The notes under the pieces were generated by a model. The model worked only from the letters and a program-made list of their open reading frames with translations. It ran no database searches and had not been told where the DNA came from. DNA of 25,005 bases from JBMTVT01 sp049451635 (GTDB taxonomy: Bacteria; Bacteroidota; Bacteroidia; Flavobacteriales; Flavobacteriaceae), in NCBI GenBank assembly GCA_049451635.1, contig JBMTVT010000037.1:1-25005 (forward strand), given 5' to 3'. This document shows positions 8,177-17,294 of the stretch, in pieces; within the stretch, counting starts at the first letter, position 1, and each line of letters begins with the position of its first letter. Both the position numbers and the translations under genes were made by a program.

Positions 8177-9358
8177 ATGAAAAATATATATTACCTTTTA
8201 TTAATAACGCTTATTTTAATTTCATGTGGCGATGGTGACAAGAAGCAATCCATTGAAGATATTTTAGCTTCAGATAACTTAGAACTTGTCAGACAAAAAA
8301 AATTGGAACTTGATGCCACTGCCCAAGAACTTTCTGCTCAACTAAAGCAATTTGAAGAAAAAATTAAGGAACTAGATCCTCAAGAAAAAGTGCCATTAAT
8401 AACCACTTTTGAAGCTAAAGAAAGTGTTTTTACTCACTTTGTTGAATTACAAGGAAGTGTAAGTACTAAGCAAAATTTAGTGATTCATCCAGAGTTTTCA
8501 GGAGTTTTAACACGTGTTTATGTAAAAGAGGGGGAAAGAGTTAATAAAGGTCAAATTTTAGCAAAAATTGATGATGGCGGTTTAAGCCAGCAATTGGCGC
8601 AGTTAAAAATTCAAGCAGATTTGGCAAAAACTACTTTTGAACGTCAAAAACGCCTTTGGGATCAAAAAATAGGTAGTGAAATTCAATATTTACAATCCAA
8701 ATCTAGTTATGAGGCGCAACAACAAGCAGTCAATCAACTAGAACAACAAGTTGGAAAAACATTGGTTCGCGCGCCATTTTCGGGAACCATTGACGATGTA
8801 ATTACCGAACAAGGATCGGTAGTTTTGCCTGGGCAATCGCAATTATTTAGAATTGTAAATCTGGACGATATGTACATTGAAACCGAAGTCCCCGAGCGTT
8901 ATGTTTCAGACATCACTAAAGGCAAAGAGGTAAAAGTGGAATTCCCTGTTTTAGCTAAAGAAATGGATGCCACGGTGCGCCAAGCGGGAAACTTCATAAA
9001 TCCTGCAAACAGAACGTTTAAAGTACAAGTTGCCATTCCCAATAAAGATGCGTCCATAAAACCCAACCTTACGGCAAAACTTAAGATTAATGATTATACC
9101 AATGAGAAAGCAATTTTAATTCCACAAAGTATCATTTCCGAAAATGCCGAAGGCCAACAATATGTCTACACCATTATTGATAAATCTGAAAATAAAGCTA
9201 TTGTAAAACGTGAAATCATTGAAACCGGACGTACCCAAGGCGATTATATAGAAGTGCTTTCCGGTATAAAAAACGGGGAGGAAATCATTGATGAAGGCGC
9301 TCGCAGTGTTAAAGAAGGTCAAGAAGTTAAAATTCTTGTATTAGAGGATACCAAATAA
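8177..9358 (+). CDS. RND efflux periplasmic adaptor (membrane fusion protein), lipoprotein
   Basis: Adaptor linking the RND permease to the TolC-like channel. The 393-residue protein begins with a lipoprotein signal peptide whose lipobox LISC puts the lipidated Cys at residue 17. A helical, Gln/Glu/Lys-rich segment (about 30-68) lies between the anchor and the body, longer than in AcrA-type adaptors. Then come the half-lipoyl domain (VIHPEFSGVLTRVYVKEGERVNKGQILAKID), a helical hairpin of about 60 residues, the second half-lipoyl (VRAPFSGTIDDVITEQGSVVLPGQ), the beta-barrel and the membrane-proximal domain (GDYIEVLSGIKNGEEIIDEG). It is the third gene of the operon, 18 bp before the permease. 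Confidence 0.94.
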   Translation: MKNIYYLLLITLILISCGDGDKKQSIEDILASDNLELVRQKKLELDATAQELSAQLKQFEEKIKELDPQEKVPLITTFEAKESVFTHFVELQGSVSTKQNLVIHPEFSGVLTRVYVKEGERVNKGQILAKIDDGGLSQQLAQLKIQADLAKTTFERQKRLWDQKIGSEIQYLQSKSSYEAQQQAVNQLEQQVGKTLVRAPFSGTIDDVITEQGSVVLPGQSQLFRIVNLDDMYIETEVPERYVSDITKGKEVKVEFPVLAKEMDATVRQAGNFINPANRTFKVQVAIPNKDASIKPNLTAKLKINDYTNEKAILIPQSIISENAEGQQYVYTIIDKSENKAIVKREIIETGRTQGDYIEVLSGIKNGEEIIDEGARSVKEGQEVKILVLEDTK

Positions 9359-9376
9359 TAGAAAAAGACACAACCC

Positions 9377-12300
9377 ATGACAAAGGATTTAAAAGAAAAA
9401 AAAGTAAACAAGGAATTTGGTTTATCCTCTTGGGCTATCAACAACAAAACAACTATGTATGTTTTATTTGTTGTGATACTATTTTTAGGTGCAGGCGCAT
9501 ATTTTAGCATGCCCCGTGAAAGTTTCCCAGAAATTAAAGAAACCAAAATTTACATAAGCTCTATATACCCAGGTAATACCTCCGAAGATATAGAAAAACT
9601 AATCACAGACCCCATTGAGGATAAATTAAAAACGGTAAGTAATGTAGTTGAAATTACCTCAACATCTCAAGAGGATTACTCTATTGTTATTGTTGAGTTT
9701 GATGAAAATATTTCGGTTGAAGCGGCAAAACAAAAAGTAAAAGATGAAGTGGATTCTGAAACTTCAGGCGAAGATTGGCCCACATTCAATGGTGCCAAAG
9801 TAGAGCCCAATGTTTTCGATTTAAGTATGTCTGAAGAAATACCCATTCTTAACATCAATATTTCAGGCGATTATCCAGTAGATAAACTTAAGGAATATGG
9901 CGAATATTTGGAAGATGAAATTGAAGGCTTAATTGAAATCAAGCAAGTAGATATTCGAGGTGCACAAGAAAAAGAAGTTGAAGTAGCTGTTGATATTTAT
10001 AAAATGATGGCTGCCCAGGTGAGTTTTGATGATATCATAAATACCATTAGCAGAGAGAACATTACCATGTCTGCAGGTAATTTAATTACAAGCGGACAAC
10101 GCAGAACTATTAGAATTTTAGGAGAAATTGAGGCCCCTAGCGAACTGGAAAACTTTGTGGTAAAATCTGAGCGAGATAATCCTATATACTTAAAGAACAT
10201 TGCCAAAGTTACTTTTAAGGACGAGGATAGAACAACCTATGCCAGAGAATTTGGGGACCCTGTTGTGATGCTCGATGTAAAAAAACGTGCTGGTAAAAAC
10301 ATGGTAGCCGCCGCTGAACAAATTCAAGCTATTGTAAAAGATGCTGTTGATAATGTGTTCCCGCCAGACTTAAAAGTAACCATCGCTAACGACCAATCTT
10401 CTAAAACCATTGGTCAAGTAGATGATTTGGTAAACAATATCATCTTCGGTATCATTCTGGTAGTAACGGTTTTAATGTTCTTTTTAGGTTTTAAAAACGC
10501 CTTATTCGTGGGGTTCGCTATACCTATGTCTATGTTTATGTCTTTAATGATTCTTAATTATTTGGGATATACTATGAACACCATGATCCTTTTTGGACTC
10601 ATTATGGGCTTGGGTATGTTGGTAGATAATGGAATTGTGGTTGTTGAAAACGTGTATCGCCTTATGGAGGATGAAGGCATGAGTAGAGTTGAAGCCGCCA
10701 AAAAAGGAATCGGTGAAATTGCTTTTCCCATCATCATTTCAACTGCAACTACGGTAGCAGCATTCGTGCCTCTAGGTTTATGGCCAGGGGTTATGGGGCA
10801 ATTCATGATTTATTTCCCAATAACTTTATCAGTTGTTTTAGGATCTTCCTTATTTGTTGCTATATTCTTCAACTCGGTTATGGTATCACAATTTATGACC
10901 CTTGAAGATAAAAATATGCCTTTGAAACAAATCATCAGGATTTCTGTAATATTTGGCATTATTGGTATTTTAATTTTCGCCTTCGGCGCAAGCTATAGAG
11001 GTTTAGGAACCTTGATGATTGTAACTGTTGGTTTGCTTTGGATTTATAGATTATTCCTTAGAAAATGGGCCAACAACTTCCAAAATAAAACCTTACCTCG
11101 TTTGGAAAATTTTTATGAAAGTACATTACGTGGTGCCCTTAGCGGTAAAAAACCAGCTTTCATAGCCATTGGTACATTCGTTTTACTTATTGTTGCTTTT
11201 ATGGGCTTTGGCGCATCCGTTGGTAGCCAACGTACCAAAGTGGAATTTTTTCCAGACAACACGCCTAACCAAATTATTGTTTATATAGAATACCCTGAAG
11301 GCACCGATATTAAAAAAACCAATGCCATTACCAAGGATATTGAAGCGCGTGTTTATAAAATTATAAACGCCCCTGAGTATATGGATGGTGATTTTAATTA
11401 CCTAACAGAAAGTGCTGTGTCGCAAGTAGGTGAAGGTGCTGGAAACCCACAAACTGATGGCGGTTCAGCTGCTGAAATGCCTCATCGTGGAAAAATTACC
11501 GCCACCATGCGCGAATATAAATTTAGAAAAGGTACAGACAGTAATGAGCTCCTCAAAAAAGTGCAAGCAGCTTTAAAAGATATTTATCCTGGTGTTGCCA
11601 TTTCTGTTGAAAAAGATGCTGTTGGTCCACCTGCTGGCTACCCTATTAATATTGAATTGGAAGGTGATGATTATACGGAATTAATTACTACTGCTGAAAA
11701 AATGCGTGATTATATCAACTCGAAAAACATTCAAGGTATTGATGAATTGAAGATTGACGTAAACAAATCAAAACCTTCTGTGCAAGTTCATATTGACAGA
11801 AAAAAAGCTGGAGAATTGGGAGTTACTTCGGGTCAAGTAGGCCAACAATTACGTAATTCCATTTTTGGCGCTAAAGCTGGTATTTATAAAAAAGCTGGAG
11901 AAGACTATGATATTTATGTGCGCTTTAATGAAGAAAACAGATATAACACTAGTGCCATTTTCAATCAGAAAATAACCTTTAGGGATATGGCAACTGGCCA
12001 GATTAAAGAAATTCCTGTATCAACAGTTGCCAGTCAAAACAACAATTCTGGGTTTAGCGCTATAAAACATAGAGATGTTAACCGAGTGGTAACACTCTAC
12101 TCTGCTTTAGCCCCTGGGTTTACCGATGCTGGTGCTATTGTATCTAAAATCCAACATGAAATGCAGTCGTTTGAAGACATGCCAAATGGTGTTAAAACGG
12201 ATTATACAGGACAAATTGAAGAGCAAAATAAACAAATGGCTTTCTTGATGGGGGCCTTTTTTACGGGTCTAGGATTAATTTTCTTCATTTTAATTTTTCA

Positions 12301-12907
12301 ATTTAACTCGGTTTCAAAACCTGGAATTATCATGTTGGCTATCTTTTTAAGTTTAATTGGGGTATTTGGTGGATTGATTATCACTGGAGCGTCTTTTGTT
12401 ATTATGATGACCATGATGGGTATTATTTCCTTAGCTGGAATTGTGGTAAATAATGGTGTGGTTCTTTTAGATTACACCCAACTTTTAATTGATAGAAAAA
12501 AGGTGGAACACGATTTAGAAGACGACCAATACATTGAAAACATTGATCTTTTGGAAGCTATTATCAAAGGAGGAAAAGCCCGTTTACGCCCCGTATTATT
12601 AACAGCCATCACTACTATTTTAGGCTTAATTCCTTTAGCTACTGGTTTAAACATTAATTTCTTTACTTTGTTTAGTGAATTTGACCCAAATATTTATGTG
12701 GGTGGTGATAATGTTATTTTCTGGGGGCCACTAGCTTGGACTGTTATTTATGGGCTTTTAGTAGCTACATTCTTAACACTTATTGTGGTGCCTATTCTAT
12801 TTTATTTGGTAACTAAATTTAAAATGTGGTTATATAAAGATAGGGTTGCTTCATATCCTGAACCTTCTCCAGTCACGACTTTTAATATGAATAAGCAATT
12901 GGAATAA
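9377..12907 (+). CDS. RND-family efflux permease
   Basis: Inner-membrane proton-driven transporter that expels its substrate through the partner adaptor and outer-membrane channel. At 1176 residues it is longer than AcrB (about 1050). Visible landmarks are a first membrane segment at about 26-46 (TMYVLFVVILFLGAGAYFSM) followed by PRESFPEI, periplasmic porter loops, the TM4 motif GLGMLVDNGIVVVENVYR with Asp417-Asn418, a middle hydrophobic region around 515-560, and the C-terminal half with GIVVNNGVVLLDY and KGGKARLRPVLLTAITTILGLIPLA. The TM4 pair is Asp-Asn rather than the Asp-Asp of AcrB; this variant also occurs in other RND families. The last gene of the operon; no convincing terminator follows. 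Substrate class (drugs, bile or fatty acids, metals) cannot be determined. Confidence 0.95.
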   Translation: MTKDLKEKKVNKEFGLSSWAINNKTTMYVLFVVILFLGAGAYFSMPRESFPEIKETKIYISSIYPGNTSEDIEKLITDPIEDKLKTVSNVVEITSTSQEDYSIVIVEFDENISVEAAKQKVKDEVDSETSGEDWPTFNGAKVEPNVFDLSMSEEIPILNINISGDYPVDKLKEYGEYLEDEIEGLIEIKQVDIRGAQEKEVEVAVDIYKMMAAQVSFDDIINTISRENITMSAGNLITSGQRRTIRILGEIEAPSELENFVVKSERDNPIYLKNIAKVTFKDEDRTTYAREFGDPVVMLDVKKRAGKNMVAAAEQIQAIVKDAVDNVFPPDLKVTIANDQSSKTIGQVDDLVNNIIFGIILVVTVLMFFLGFKNALFVGFAIPMSMFMSLMILNYLGYTMNTMILFGLIMGLGMLVDNGIVVVENVYRLMEDEGMSRVEAAKKGIGEIAFPIIISTATTVAAFVPLGLWPGVMGQFMIYFPITLSVVLGSSLFVAIFFNSVMVSQFMTLEDKNMPLKQIIRISVIFGIIGILIFAFGASYRGLGTLMIVTVGLLWIYRLFLRKWANNFQNKTLPRLENFYESTLRGALSGKKPAFIAIGTFVLLIVAFMGFGASVGSQRTKVEFFPDNTPNQIIVYIEYPEGTDIKKTNAITKDIEARVYKIINAPEYMDGDFNYLTESAVSQVGEGAGNPQTDGGSAAEMPHRGKITATMREYKFRKGTDSNELLKKVQAALKDIYPGVAISVEKDAVGPPAGYPINIELEGDDYTELITTAEKMRDYINSKNIQGIDELKIDVNKSKPSVQVHIDRKKAGELGVTSGQVGQQLRNSIFGAKAGIYKKAGEDYDIYVRFNEENRYNTSAIFNQKITFRDMATGQIKEIPVSTVASQNNNSGFSAIKHRDVNRVVTLYSALAPGFTDAGAIVSKIQHEMQSFEDMPNGVKTDYTGQIEEQNKQMAFLMGAFFTGLGLIFFILIFQFNSVSKPGIIMLAIFLSLIGVFGGLIITGASFVIMMTMMGIISLAGIVVNNGVVLLDYTQLLIDRKKVEHDLEDDQYIENIDLLEAIIKGGKARLRPVLLTAITTILGLIPLATGLNINFFTLFSEFDPNIYVGGDNVIFWGPLAWTVIYGLLVATFLTLIVVPILFYLVTKFKMWLYKDRVASYPEPSPVTTFNMNKQLE

Positions 12908-12919
12908 TTTAAAGTTAAT

Positions 12920-13309
12920 ACCGAAATATCAATAACATCAATAGGTACTGGCGTATCAACAGCAGTTCTACTTGGGTTTCTAGATCCAATAAGTACTACT
13001 TCATCCAACGCTACGCCATCTTGAAGTGCTAATATTTCCAGCAGAAGACACATTCACTTCTTTGGTATTATATCCTACCGAAGACACTACCAAAGTAACA
13101 GGAAAAGCATCTACATTTAAACTAAAGTTTCCATCAAAATCTGAAATAGTCCCAGTTGTAGTGCCTTTTACAACAATATTGGCACCAGGTAAAGGCGAGT
13201 TACTACTGGCCTCAGTAATTGTACCAGTAATTGTTCCTTGAGCTATTATGCTTAAAGGAAAAATCATAAGAGCAATTAAATGCATTTTAAAGTGTAATAA
13301 TTTTTTCAT
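12920..13309 (-). pseudogene. Truncated, frameshifted TonB-dependent receptor remnant
   Basis: The first ~94 codons from ATG 13309 encode a signal peptide (LIALMIFPLSIIAQ) and a carboxypeptidase-like regulatory domain (GTITGTITEASSNSPLPGANIVVKGTTTGTISDFDGNFSL...VSSVGYNTKEV), as at the N-terminus of SusC-type and other Bacteroidota TonB-dependent receptors. The frame then breaks. After ...GNIS it runs to a stop at 13001, while the next frame continues the family sequence LQDGVALDEVVLIGSRNPSRTAVDTPVPIDVIDI (TonB-box and start of plug). One extra base (or two missing) near 13025 accounts for this. Homology ends about 12920, 13 bp after the RND stop codon; the remaining plug and barrel (usually 700 or more residues) are absent. 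This is a decayed 5' end, not a functional gene. Confidence 0.88.
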
Positions 13310-13446
13310 AAGTGCTTGAATTAGTTAATATCTTGCTTATTACAATAATTACTTTAAATTAAAAATTGTTTTTAATTTAAAGTTTTGAAATATTCGCAAT
13401 ATGAAAATTAGATATTAAATCGTGATTTTATAAAAAGATATCTTAC

Positions 13447-13454
13447 TAAATTTG
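13447..13454 (+). promoter_or_regulatory. Probable -7 box for aspS
   Basis: TAAATTTG matches TAnnTTTG 17 bp before the aspS ATG, giving a leader of about 10 nt. No TTG lies at the expected -33 position, so the promoter is supported by one element only. The rest of the 13310-13471 gap is AT-rich with nothing else recognisable. Confidence 0.5.
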
Positions 13455-13471
13455 CAAATCAAAATTTTACT

Positions 13472-15226
13472 ATGTACAGAAGTCATAATTGTGGTGAATT
13501 AAGAGCATCGCATATTAATACACAAGTTACCTTAGCAGGTTGGGTTCAAAAATCAAGAAATAAAGGTTTTATTGTTTGGGTAGATTTACGCGACCGTTAC
13601 GGTATTACGCAATTGGTTTTTGATGAAGAGCGTACTTCCAAGAATTTAATTGAGCAAGCACAAAACTTAGGTCGAGAATTCGTTATTCAAGTGAAAGGAA
13701 CTGTTATTGAACGCGCTTCCAAAAACGCTAACATCCCTAGTGGCGACATTGAAATATTGGTTTCTGAACTATCTATTCTAAACGAAGCTTTGCTACCGCC
13801 ATTTACTATTGAAGACAAAACCGATGGTGGTGAAGATATTAGAATGAAATATCGTTATTTAGATATTCGGCGTAACCCTGTAAAAAACAATTTAATTTTT
13901 AGACATAAGGTAACCCAAGAAGTTAGGAATTACCTTTCTAAAGAGGGTTTCATTGAAGTTGAAACCCCATATTTAATTAAATCGACACCAGAGGGTGCTC
14001 GCGATTTTGTGGTACCAAGTAGAATGAACGAAGGTCAATTTTATGCCCTTCCCCAATCCCCGCAAACCTTTAAGCAATTGCTTATGGTAGGCGGTATGGA
14101 TAAATATTTCCAGATTGTAAAATGTTTTCGAGATGAAGATTTACGAGCCGACAGACAGCCAGAATTCACACAAATAGACTGTGAGATGGCGTTTATTGAG
14201 CAAGAAGATATTTTAAATGCTTTTGAAGGTTTAACCCGTCATTTACTTAAAGAAGTGGTTGGTGTTGAAATTGAAAAATTCCCAAGAATGCTTTACGACG
14301 ATGCCATGCGTTTATACGGTAACGATAAGCCAGATATTCGTTTTGGGATGCAGTTTGGTGAGCTTAATGCAGTCACTCAACACAAAGATTTTGGTGTTTT
14401 TAACAATGCCGAATTGGTTGTTGGAATAGCTGTTCCGGGAGCAAATACATTTACTAGAAAAGAGATTGACCAATTAATTGATTGGGTAAAACGCCCACAA
14501 ATTGGAGCCTTAGGAATGGTTTACTGCCGTTGTAATGAAGATGGCTCTTTTAAATCTTCTGTAGATAAATTTTATGATGAAACCGATTTAGCTAAATGGG
14601 CAGAAGTTACTGGCGCTAAACCTGGCGATTTAATTTGTGTGCTTTCAGGAAATAAAGATAAAGTAAGAACACAATTAAGTGCGCTTCGTATGGAAATGGC
14701 AGAACGTTTAGGCCTTAGAAATCCTAAAGAATTCGCACCTCTTTGGGTAATGGATTTTCCACTTTTGGAATGGGATGAAGAAACCATGCGTTATCATGCC
14801 ATGCACCACCCATTTACATCACCAAAACCAGGGCAATTAGAATTACTAAAAACAAACCCTGGCGAAGTTAAGGCCAATGCATACGATTTGGTGTTAAACG
14901 GCAATGAAATTGGTGGTGGTTCTATTCGTATTCACGATAAAAAAACGCAATCTTTAATGTTTGATTATTTAGGATTTACTCCTGAAGAAGCAAAAGCACA
15001 ATTTGGTTTTTTAATGGATGCTTTTCAATATGGCGCGCCTCCACATGGAGGTTTAGCCTTTGGATTGGATAGGTTGGTAGCTATTTTAGGTGGGCAAGAA
15101 ACTATTCGCGATTTTATTGCATTTCCCAAAAACAACTCAGGTCGTGATGTTATGATAGATGCACCAGCACCTATCGATGATAAACAATTAGAAGAATTAA
15201 GCTTAAAACTTAACATAAAACCATAA
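13472..15226 (+). CDS. aspS: Aspartate--tRNA ligase
   Basis: Class IIb aminoacyl-tRNA synthetase charging tRNA-Asp. The 584-residue protein has the bacterial-type layout. The N-terminal OB-fold anticodon-binding domain covers about 1-105 (HNCGELRASHINTQVTLAGWVQKSRNKGFIVWVDLRDRYG). Motif 1 follows near 145, then motif 2 at about 218-240 (FRDEDLRADRQPEFTQID). A bacterial GAD insertion domain occupies roughly 290-420, and motif 3 lies near 526 (GLAFGLDRLVAIL). Length fits bacterial AspRS (590 in E. coli) and not the shorter archaeal type. Whether it is discriminating for tRNA-Asp or also charges tRNA-Asn cannot be judged here. A strong terminator follows the stop codon. Confidence 0.97.
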   Translation: MYRSHNCGELRASHINTQVTLAGWVQKSRNKGFIVWVDLRDRYGITQLVFDEERTSKNLIEQAQNLGREFVIQVKGTVIERASKNANIPSGDIEILVSELSILNEALLPPFTIEDKTDGGEDIRMKYRYLDIRRNPVKNNLIFRHKVTQEVRNYLSKEGFIEVETPYLIKSTPEGARDFVVPSRMNEGQFYALPQSPQTFKQLLMVGGMDKYFQIVKCFRDEDLRADRQPEFTQIDCEMAFIEQEDILNAFEGLTRHLLKEVVGVEIEKFPRMLYDDAMRLYGNDKPDIRFGMQFGELNAVTQHKDFGVFNNAELVVGIAVPGANTFTRKEIDQLIDWVKRPQIGALGMVYCRCNEDGSFKSSVDKFYDETDLAKWAEVTGAKPGDLICVLSGNKDKVRTQLSALRMEMAERLGLRNPKEFAPLWVMDFPLLEWDEETMRYHAMHHPFTSPKPGQLELLKTNPGEVKANAYDLVLNGNEIGGGSIRIHDKKTQSLMFDYLGFTPEEAKAQFGFLMDAFQYGAPPHGGLAFGLDRLVAILGGQETIRDFIAFPKNNSGRDVMIDAPAPIDDKQLEELSLKLNIKP

Positions 15227-15230
15227 TTTT

Positions 15231-15255
15231 AATCCTGCTTTATGCAGGATTTTTT
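15231..15255 (+). terminator. Rho-independent terminator of aspS
   Basis: A perfect 8-bp stem AATCCTGC/GCAGGATT (15231-15238 with 15244-15251), a 5-nt loop and a run of five T. It starts 4 bp after the aspS stop. The loop contains an ATG (15242) in frame with the downstream ClC gene, which is why a longer ClC start should not be trusted. Confidence 0.85.
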
Positions 15256-15268
15256 AGTAGTTTTAATT

Positions 15269-17053
15269 ATGCCTAAACAACCACTTTACAAACGTATTCT
15301 TATTTGGAGAGCAAAACACATTTCACATAAGCAATTTGTTTACATTCTTAGTGTATTGGTGGGTTTTACATCTGGAGTTGGTGCTGTTATACTAAAAAAC
15401 CTCACACACTTTATTCAGCATATCTTAGAAGGTAATTTAGTTCAGGAGTACCATCATGCCTTTTACTTTTTGTTCCCAATTATTGGTTTTGCACTCGTGT
15501 ATTTGGTTATAAAATATGTGATTCGAGACAAAGTAAGCCACGGTATTCCATCAACCTTATATGCCATTGCAAAACGAAAAGGCATGATGAAACGTTACCA
15601 AATGTTTGGCTCTATTTTAACGGCACCAATCACCGTTGGTTTTGGTGGCTCGGTTGGATTAGAGGGTCCTACGGTTGCAACAGGAGCTGCCATAAGTTCA
15701 AACATTTCCAGAATGTTTCACATGAACCAAAAAACCAAAAATCTTTTAATTGGTTGTGCTGCTGCTGGTGCGATGTCGTCAATTTTTAAAGCCCCTATAG
15801 CAGCCATCATTTTTGCCATTGAGGTGTTTAGCTTAGATTTAACCATTGCCTCCATGTTACCATTATTATTGGCGTCTTTATCGGCCATAGTAACCTCATA
15901 TTTTTTCTTTGGAAACGACATCCTTTTGCCATTTAAAATAGTTGATACATTTACTATTTCAGATATCCCTTTTTATGCTATTTTGGGTGTTTTTGCCGCT
16001 TTTACCTCTATGTATTTCACAGAGGCTTATGATAGGATTCAAAAATTATTTGATAAAATAGGCGCCCCCATAAAGCGCGTTGTTATTGGCGGTATAGCCA
16101 TTGGTGTTTTGGTATATTTTATTCCGCCACTATATGGAGAAGGATTTGATGTTATGAACAACCTTATTGCCGGAAATCCAGAAAAAGCCTTGGTTAATAA
16201 TGCCCTTCATTTAGATTTAAGTAATATTTGGATTGTTATTGCACTTTTGGCTGGTTTGGTGTTTTTTAAAATTATAGCTAGTGCCATTACATTTGGTGCT
16301 CGTGGCGTTGGTGGCATTTTTGCACCAACCTTATTTATGGGTAGCATTATGGGTAATTGTATTGCTAAAGTGATTAACAACATGGGCATTGGCGCAAGCG
16401 TGTCTGAAAGTAATTTTACATTGGTTGGTATGGCTGGTTTAATGGCTGGTGTTTTACATGCGCCTTTAACTGCTATTTTCTTAATTGCTGAAGTTACCGG
16501 TGGTTACGAATTGTTTATACCGCTTATGTTAACGGCCACTATTTCGTTCGGTATTACAAAGTATTTTTATCCGCATTCGGTTTACACCATGGAATTAGGC
16601 AGAAAAGGTGAGCTCATAACACACGATAAAGACCATGCTGTTTTAACCCTAATGGATATTAACACCGTTGTAGAAACTAATTTTATTACCTTAACACCTG
16701 AGATGACTTTAGGTGAGATTGTACATCAAGCAGTGGTAAAATCAAACCGTAATATTTTTCCAGTAATAAATCCAAAAAACAAAACTCTTGAAGGGGTTAT
16801 TTTGCTTGATGACATAAGACCCATTATGTTTGACCAAAGTCTTTACAATGAAGTTAAAGCTATAGAAGTTATGCAAAATCCACCTGAAATAATCGATATT
16901 GAAAAAGATAAAATGACAACGATTATGAAAAAATTTCAAGATAGCAACGCTTGGAATTTACCTGTTATAAAAAATGATGCTTACGTAGGCTTTATCTCAA
17001 AATCGAAATTATTAACGGTTTACAGGCGTAAACTTATTAACCTAACAAACTAA
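15269..17053 (+). CDS. ClC-family chloride channel or Cl-/H+ exchanger with CBS domains
   Basis: Inner-membrane anion channel or exchanger, 594 residues from ATG 15269. The in-frame ATG at 15242 lies in the loop of the aspS terminator and is rejected. The membrane part (about 20-420) has the ClC signatures SHGIPS (residues 90-95), GLEGPTV with gating Glu132, APIAAIIFAIEVF, and GARGVGGIFAP. A pair of CBS domains fills the C-terminus (about 435-590: VVETNFITLTPEMTLGEIVHQAV... and MQNPPEIIDIEKDKMTTIMKKFQDSNAWNLPVI). The position of the internal proton glutamate of E. coli ClC (Glu203) appears to be Val186, as in channel-type ClCs, and the selectivity-filter Ser107 position appears to be His91. 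A channel-like function is therefore possible. The stop overlaps the next gene by one base. Confidence 0.93.
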   Translation: MPKQPLYKRILIWRAKHISHKQFVYILSVLVGFTSGVGAVILKNLTHFIQHILEGNLVQEYHHAFYFLFPIIGFALVYLVIKYVIRDKVSHGIPSTLYAIAKRKGMMKRYQMFGSILTAPITVGFGGSVGLEGPTVATGAAISSNISRMFHMNQKTKNLLIGCAAAGAMSSIFKAPIAAIIFAIEVFSLDLTIASMLPLLLASLSAIVTSYFFFGNDILLPFKIVDTFTISDIPFYAILGVFAAFTSMYFTEAYDRIQKLFDKIGAPIKRVVIGGIAIGVLVYFIPPLYGEGFDVMNNLIAGNPEKALVNNALHLDLSNIWIVIALLAGLVFFKIIASAITFGARGVGGIFAPTLFMGSIMGNCIAKVINNMGIGASVSESNFTLVGMAGLMAGVLHAPLTAIFLIAEVTGGYELFIPLMLTATISFGITKYFYPHSVYTMELGRKGELITHDKDHAVLTLMDINTVVETNFITLTPEMTLGEIVHQAVVKSNRNIFPVINPKNKTLEGVILLDDIRPIMFDQSLYNEVKAIEVMQNPPEIIDIEKDKMTTIMKKFQDSNAWNLPVIKNDAYVGFISKSKLLTVYRRKLINLTN

Positions 17054-17289
17054 TGAAATATCTCATTGGGTTCTTTTTTATAGCCTCCATAACAAGTATT
17101 GCTTTGGGCTATTATTTAGATACTGATTATTCTCAAAAATTAATTGGGTATGGAGTTGCTGGTCTATTCTTTATAGTGTTCCCTCTATTTTCTTACCATC
17201 ATTGGAAAAACAAAGATGTTAAAGACTACATGCTTACCAAAGAAAACTTAGATAAAATGCGAAAAGCACAAAAAGATAAAAAATACTAA
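17053..17289 (+). CDS. Small membrane protein coupled to the ClC gene
   Basis: A 78-residue protein with two hydrophobic segments (about 1-19, MKYLIGFFFIASITSIALG, and 32-49, IGYGVAGLFFIVFPLFSY) and a basic, charged tail (about 50-78, HHWKNKDVKDYMLTKENLDKMRKAQKDKK) that would face the cytoplasm. I do not recognise a named family. Its ATG overlaps the ClC stop (TAATG), so translation is probably coupled and an accessory role to the channel is conceivable, though this rests only on context. Confidence 0.8.
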   Translation: MKYLIGFFFIASITSIALGYYLDTDYSQKLIGYGVAGLFFIVFPLFSYHHWKNKDVKDYMLTKENLDKMRKAQKDKKY

Positions 17290-17294
17290 TAATA

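Noticed and set aside
9676..12654. Several short minus-strand open frames inside the RND gene
   Set aside because: They are antisense to conserved RND membrane segments and have no promoter, signal or family features of their own.
6820..12907. Idea that the efflux operon is a recently acquired mobile island
   Set aside because: Base composition and codon use look like the neighbours, and no integrase, transposase, tRNA site or flanking direct repeat is visible; only the receptor remnant hints at rearrangement.
12802..13053. A separate small gene on the minus strand starting MCLLLEILALQDG
   Set aside because: Its central part is the out-of-frame continuation of the TonB receptor remnant and its C-terminal third is antisense to the end of the RND gene.
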